Source: CAZTLE01 sp964614415 (GTDB lineage: Bacteria; Bacteroidota; Bacteroidia; Flavobacteriales; Flavobacteriaceae). From it: 9,254 nucleotides of DNA. The stretch lies in contig CAZTLE010000164.1 of the NCBI GenBank assembly GCA_964614415.1, positions 1 to 9,254 of the forward strand. Reading direction: 5' to 3'. Below, piece by piece: positions 7,067 to 9,254 of the stretch (position 1 is its first letter; each line of letters begins with the position of its first letter). Made by a program: the position numbers and the translations under genes. The notes beneath the pieces are model-generated. The model made no database searches. It was not told the DNA's origin and saw nothing but the letters and a program-made list of their open reading frames with translations.

Positions 7067-7984
7067 TTATTCTTCCGTGGCGGGATCGGAGTTGTTAGAT
7101 ATGTTAAATCGATAAATGGCTTCTATTCTGAAAAAAACGGCTCCGTTCATTTCGGGGTTCAGGCGGGTTCTATCGTCTCCAAACCGAAAGGCGGACAACC
7201 CCAGGCCATAGGTGTCCCCATCGGTATATACTTCATAATCACTGCTTGAATACCCGGCTTTGGCCCTGACTAGGACACTTTGCTCAAGCAGGCCCATTTG
7301 TACATAGGCAGCAAATTCAAGCGCTCCCTGCTGAACATACCGGTCTGGCTGCCCATCCTGACGCAGGTTGTAACCGCGTCCAATTCCGAAGTAATCCAGT
7401 CCGATGGTCGGGCCTCCCAGTTTATAGCTCACGTCGGCCGAAATGGGCAGGGACATGTCCATTTCGAAGCGTTCGTTCGGGCTCAGGTAGTACCACCCGA
7501 AAATGGGGGTCCCAAAGAAGGCAAAGGCTTCCGTAGAACCGTAAAATCCAAAACGATATGTAAGATTCTCCCGCTTCTTGAGCGTGGCAACGGCAAAACC
7601 TCCAAGGAAAAAGTCTTCAGATTCAATACCTGAATAGTTTGACGCCAGTTTCGGCAGAAGCACAATCGTGCTGCTCCATCTGTCCGAATATGTGGTCGAC
7701 AGTCCCAGTTTCAGCAGCGTGCTATGGAGGTGGGTGATTGCCTGGTTCGGGAACAAAGCTAGATTGCTGTGATTGTATTCAAATCCCGTGATAAACACCT
7801 GTTTTTCCGAAAGCGGAACAGGGATGGTGAGCGAGGCATCGAACGTGGCAATATCGGTAGTCGCCGTGCTCCCTTCAAAACCGGTATTACTGGTTTGTCC
7901 GTAGCCTATTCTCAGCAGATCGACATAATTCTGACCGGCCATGGGCATGGAACAAAACAACAGAACGATTAGAAATCTATTCAA
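7067..7984 (-). CDS. DUF6268-like outer-membrane beta-barrel protein
   Basis: A 305-residue protein with an N-terminal signal peptide (MNRFLIVLLFCSMPMAGQ; cleavage likely around MAG/QN). Alternating hydrophobic and polar strands rich in Tyr, Phe and Gly follow (for example FGFYGSTEAFAFFG, PTIGLDYFGIGRGYNL, GAVFFRIEAIYRFNI), fitting an outer-membrane barrel. It resembles Bacteroidota proteins labelled DUF6268; function is not known. The start is TTG (7984-7982): the upstream frame meets a stop 15 codons earlier with no ATG or GTG between, while the first internal ATG (codon 13) would destroy the signal peptide. It is the first gene of the minus-strand cluster and probably carries its promoter. 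The closing DPATEE after the last strand is unusual for barrels, which normally end in an aromatic residue. Confidence 0.8.
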   Translation of the reverse strand: MNRFLIVLLFCSMPMAGQNYVDLLRIGYGQTSNTGFEGSTATTDIATFDASLTIPVPLSEKQVFITGFEYNHSNLALFPNQAITHLHSTLLKLGLSTTYSDRWSSTIVLLPKLASNYSGIESEDFFLGGFAVATLKKRENLTYRFGFYGSTEAFAFFGTPIFGWYYLSPNERFEMDMSLPISADVSYKLGGPTIGLDYFGIGRGYNLRQDGQPDRYVQQGALEFAAYVQMGLLEQSVLVRAKAGYSSSDYEVYTDGDTYGLGLSAFRFGDDRTRLNPEMNGAVFFRIEAIYRFNISNNSDPATEE

Positions 7985-8004
7985 GGGTTGAGGTTGGTTT
8001 GTGA

Positions 8005-8012
8005 TAAAGATA
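8005..8012 (-). promoter_or_regulatory. Possible -7 box for the outer-membrane protein/Zn-ribbon/GIDE cluster
   Basis: The minus strand reads TATCTTTA, one base from TAnnTTTG, 20 nt upstream of the TTG start. A TTG lies at 8037-8039 (minus strand) with a 24-nt spacer, slightly longer than the usual spacing. It is the best -33/-7 pair in the 173-bp divergent spacer 7985-8157. Confidence 0.35.
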
Positions 8013-8124
8013 GAATAATTTAAATATTAGAAGTTTCAATGCTTAAGGATTGGGAGATGGGGTGATTTAAAGATTCCTTCACGTTTGTAGCCCTCTCAGA
8101 GTGGTCTTTTTCTTCAAAATTTCT

Positions 8125-8132
8125 TACTTTCG
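8125..8132 (+). promoter_or_regulatory. Possible -7 box for ileS
   Basis: TACTTTCG fits TAnnTTTG except at one position and is followed by CAGAC, 25 nt before the ileS ATG. No TTG is seen about 20 nt further upstream. The rest of the divergent spacer 7985-8157 holds only a short imperfect palindrome (CTCTCAGAG, 8092-8100) of no evident meaning. Confidence 0.3.
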
Positions 8133-8157
8133 CAGACTTATTGAACGGAACTGGATC

Positions 8158-9254
8158 ATGAGTGCGAAATTCAAAGAATACAAGGGATTAGACCTCCCAA
8201 AGCTGGCAGAAGACGTATTGGATTTTTGGAAATCTGAAAACATCTTCGAGAAGAGTATTTCCAGCCGGGAAGGGAGCCCTCCTTTTGTGTTTTTTGAAGG
8301 ACCACCGTCGGCCAACGGATTGCCGGGGATCCATCACGTGATGGCCCGGGCCATCAAGGACATTTTTTGTCGTTACAAAACCCAAAAAGGATATAAAGTA
8401 GACCGCAAAGCAGGTTGGGATACTCACGGACTGCCCATCGAATTGGGGGTAGAGAAAGAACTGGGTATCACCAAGGAGGATATCGGTAAGAAGATATCGG
8501 TCGAAGAGTATAATGAAGCCTGCCGAAAGGCCGTAATGCGGTATACGGATGTTTGGAACAAACTCACCGAACGCTCCGGCTACTGGGTGGATATGGACGA
8601 TCCGTATGTGACCTTCGAGCCGAAGTACATGGAAACCGTATGGTGGTTGCTCAAACAGATCTACGACAAAGGCCTGTTGTACAAGGGATACACCATCCAA
8701 CCGTATTCTCCGAAAGCGGGAACGGGGTTGAGCTCGCATGAGTTAAATCAGCCGGGCACCTATCAGGATGTTACGGATACCACCGTAGTGGCACAGTTTA
8801 AGGCTGTCACAGACACCCTTCCGGACTTCCTGAAAGATGTGGACGGAGACATCCATTTCCTGGCATGGACGACCACGCCATGGACACTTCCGTCCAATAC
8901 GGCGCTGACAGTAGGGCCTAAGATCGATTATATTTTAGTTAAAACCATTAATCAGTATACTTCCAAGGAGACTTATGTAATTCTTGCTAAGCAACGATTT
9001 GCTTCTTACTTTACGTTCCATGGTTCCGAGAGGTCTCCACTCAGTGTTGGCGATGGTAGCGAGATGGGTGAAAATGCAAGACTAGTAGCGAAGACTGGAA
9101 AAATCAATCACTACGAAATTATTTCAGAATTTAAGGGAAAAGACCTTGTTGGCATCCGCTACGAGCAATTGCTACCCTATACCCTGCCTTTTGATAATCC
9201 TGAAAATGCCTTCCGCGTAATCTCCGGGGATTTTGTGACTACCGAAGACGGTAC
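8158..9254 (+). CDS. ileS: Isoleucyl-tRNA synthetase, 3' end missing
   Basis: The frame is open from ATG 8158 to the window edge (365 full codons). IleRS charges tRNA-Ile in the cytoplasm. The class I ATP-binding signature is GPPSANGLPGIHH (residues 48-60), a HIGH variant in the form used by type 2, eukaryote-like IleRS. It is followed by KAGWDTHGLPIELGVEKELGI, the conserved amino-acid pocket region. The CP1 editing domain begins after about residue 200, with WTTTPWTLPSN (about 237-247) and then FVTTEDGT at the edge, which normally continues into the GTGIVH motif. The zinc-binding, KMSKS and anticodon-binding parts would lie beyond the window; the whole protein is usually about 1,050-1,150 residues. 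It diverges from the outer-membrane protein gene. No frameshift is visible. Confidence 0.97.
   Translation, partial: MSAKFKEYKGLDLPKLAEDVLDFWKSENIFEKSISSREGSPPFVFFEGPPSANGLPGIHHVMARAIKDIFCRYKTQKGYKVDRKAGWDTHGLPIELGVEKELGITKEDIGKKISVEEYNEACRKAVMRYTDVWNKLTERSGYWVDMDDPYVTFEPKYMETVWWLLKQIYDKGLLYKGYTIQPYSPKAGTGLSSHELNQPGTYQDVTDTTVVAQFKAVTDTLPDFLKDVDGDIHFLAWTTTPWTLPSNTALTVGPKIDYILVKTINQYTSKETYVILAKQRFASYFTFHGSERSPLSVGDGSEMGENARLVAKTGKINHYEIISEFKGKDLVGIRYEQLLPYTLPFDNPENAFRVISGDFVTTEDG

Noticed and set aside
8188..8739. 183-codon open frame antisense to ileS
   Set aside because: It overlaps the most conserved catalytic part of IleRS and has no recognisable domain or leader.
8935..9130. AT-richer stretch in the ileS editing domain as a sign of recombination
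   Set aside because: The dip is short and uneven, and the protein stays recognisably IleRS throughout; this is a variable part of the editing domain.
1..9254. Mobile elements, CRISPR arrays, tRNA or rRNA genes
   Set aside because: No transposase, terminal repeats, regularly spaced repeats or RNA gene sequence was recognised on either strand.

Overview
The window looks like chromosomal DNA of a Bacteroidota bacterium, most likely Flavobacteriaceae. The signs are a DUF6268-type outer-membrane protein, an M28 peptidase with a polytopic tail, an IleRS of the type 2 (eukaryote-like) kind with a GLPGIHH signature, A-rich leaders instead of clear Shine-Dalgarno sites, and TAnnTTT(A/G) -7-like boxes. 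This placement is inference from family knowledge; nothing finer than family level can be supported.

Layout, left to right. (1) The 3' two thirds of an M13 (neprilysin/PepO-like) zinc metallopeptidase on + runs in from the left edge and ends at a strong 11-bp hairpin. The same hairpin closes the convergent minus-strand pair. (2) That pair is an M28 aminopeptidase-like membrane protein followed, with an 8-nt overlap, by a YeeZ-like Rossmann-fold NAD(P) protein. (3) A 121-bp divergent spacer leads to a small two-CBS protein on +. (4) A tight minus-strand cluster is transcribed as DUF6268-like outer-membrane protein, small Zn-ribbon protein, then two tandem paralogous membrane-anchored GIDE/BAM-domain proteins, with gaps of 14, 20 and 30 nt. 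(5) A 173-bp divergent spacer leads to ileS on +, cut by the right edge.

The most unusual part is the 5251-7984 cluster. Its genes have no established function here, and the two GIDE/BAM proteins are clearly ancient duplicates. The junction between them carries a 25-nt block that matches the 3' end of the Zn-ribbon gene at 23 of 25 positions. It can be read as a frameshifted relic of that protein's C-terminus (NDLYLLVKR against NDFYLLVKK). This suggests that a unit of Zn-ribbon tail plus GIDE gene was duplicated, or that a second Zn-ribbon copy was lost. The remaining genes are recognisable peptidases, a CBS regulator and a translation housekeeping gene. No tRNA, rRNA, CRISPR array, insertion sequence or phage gene was seen.
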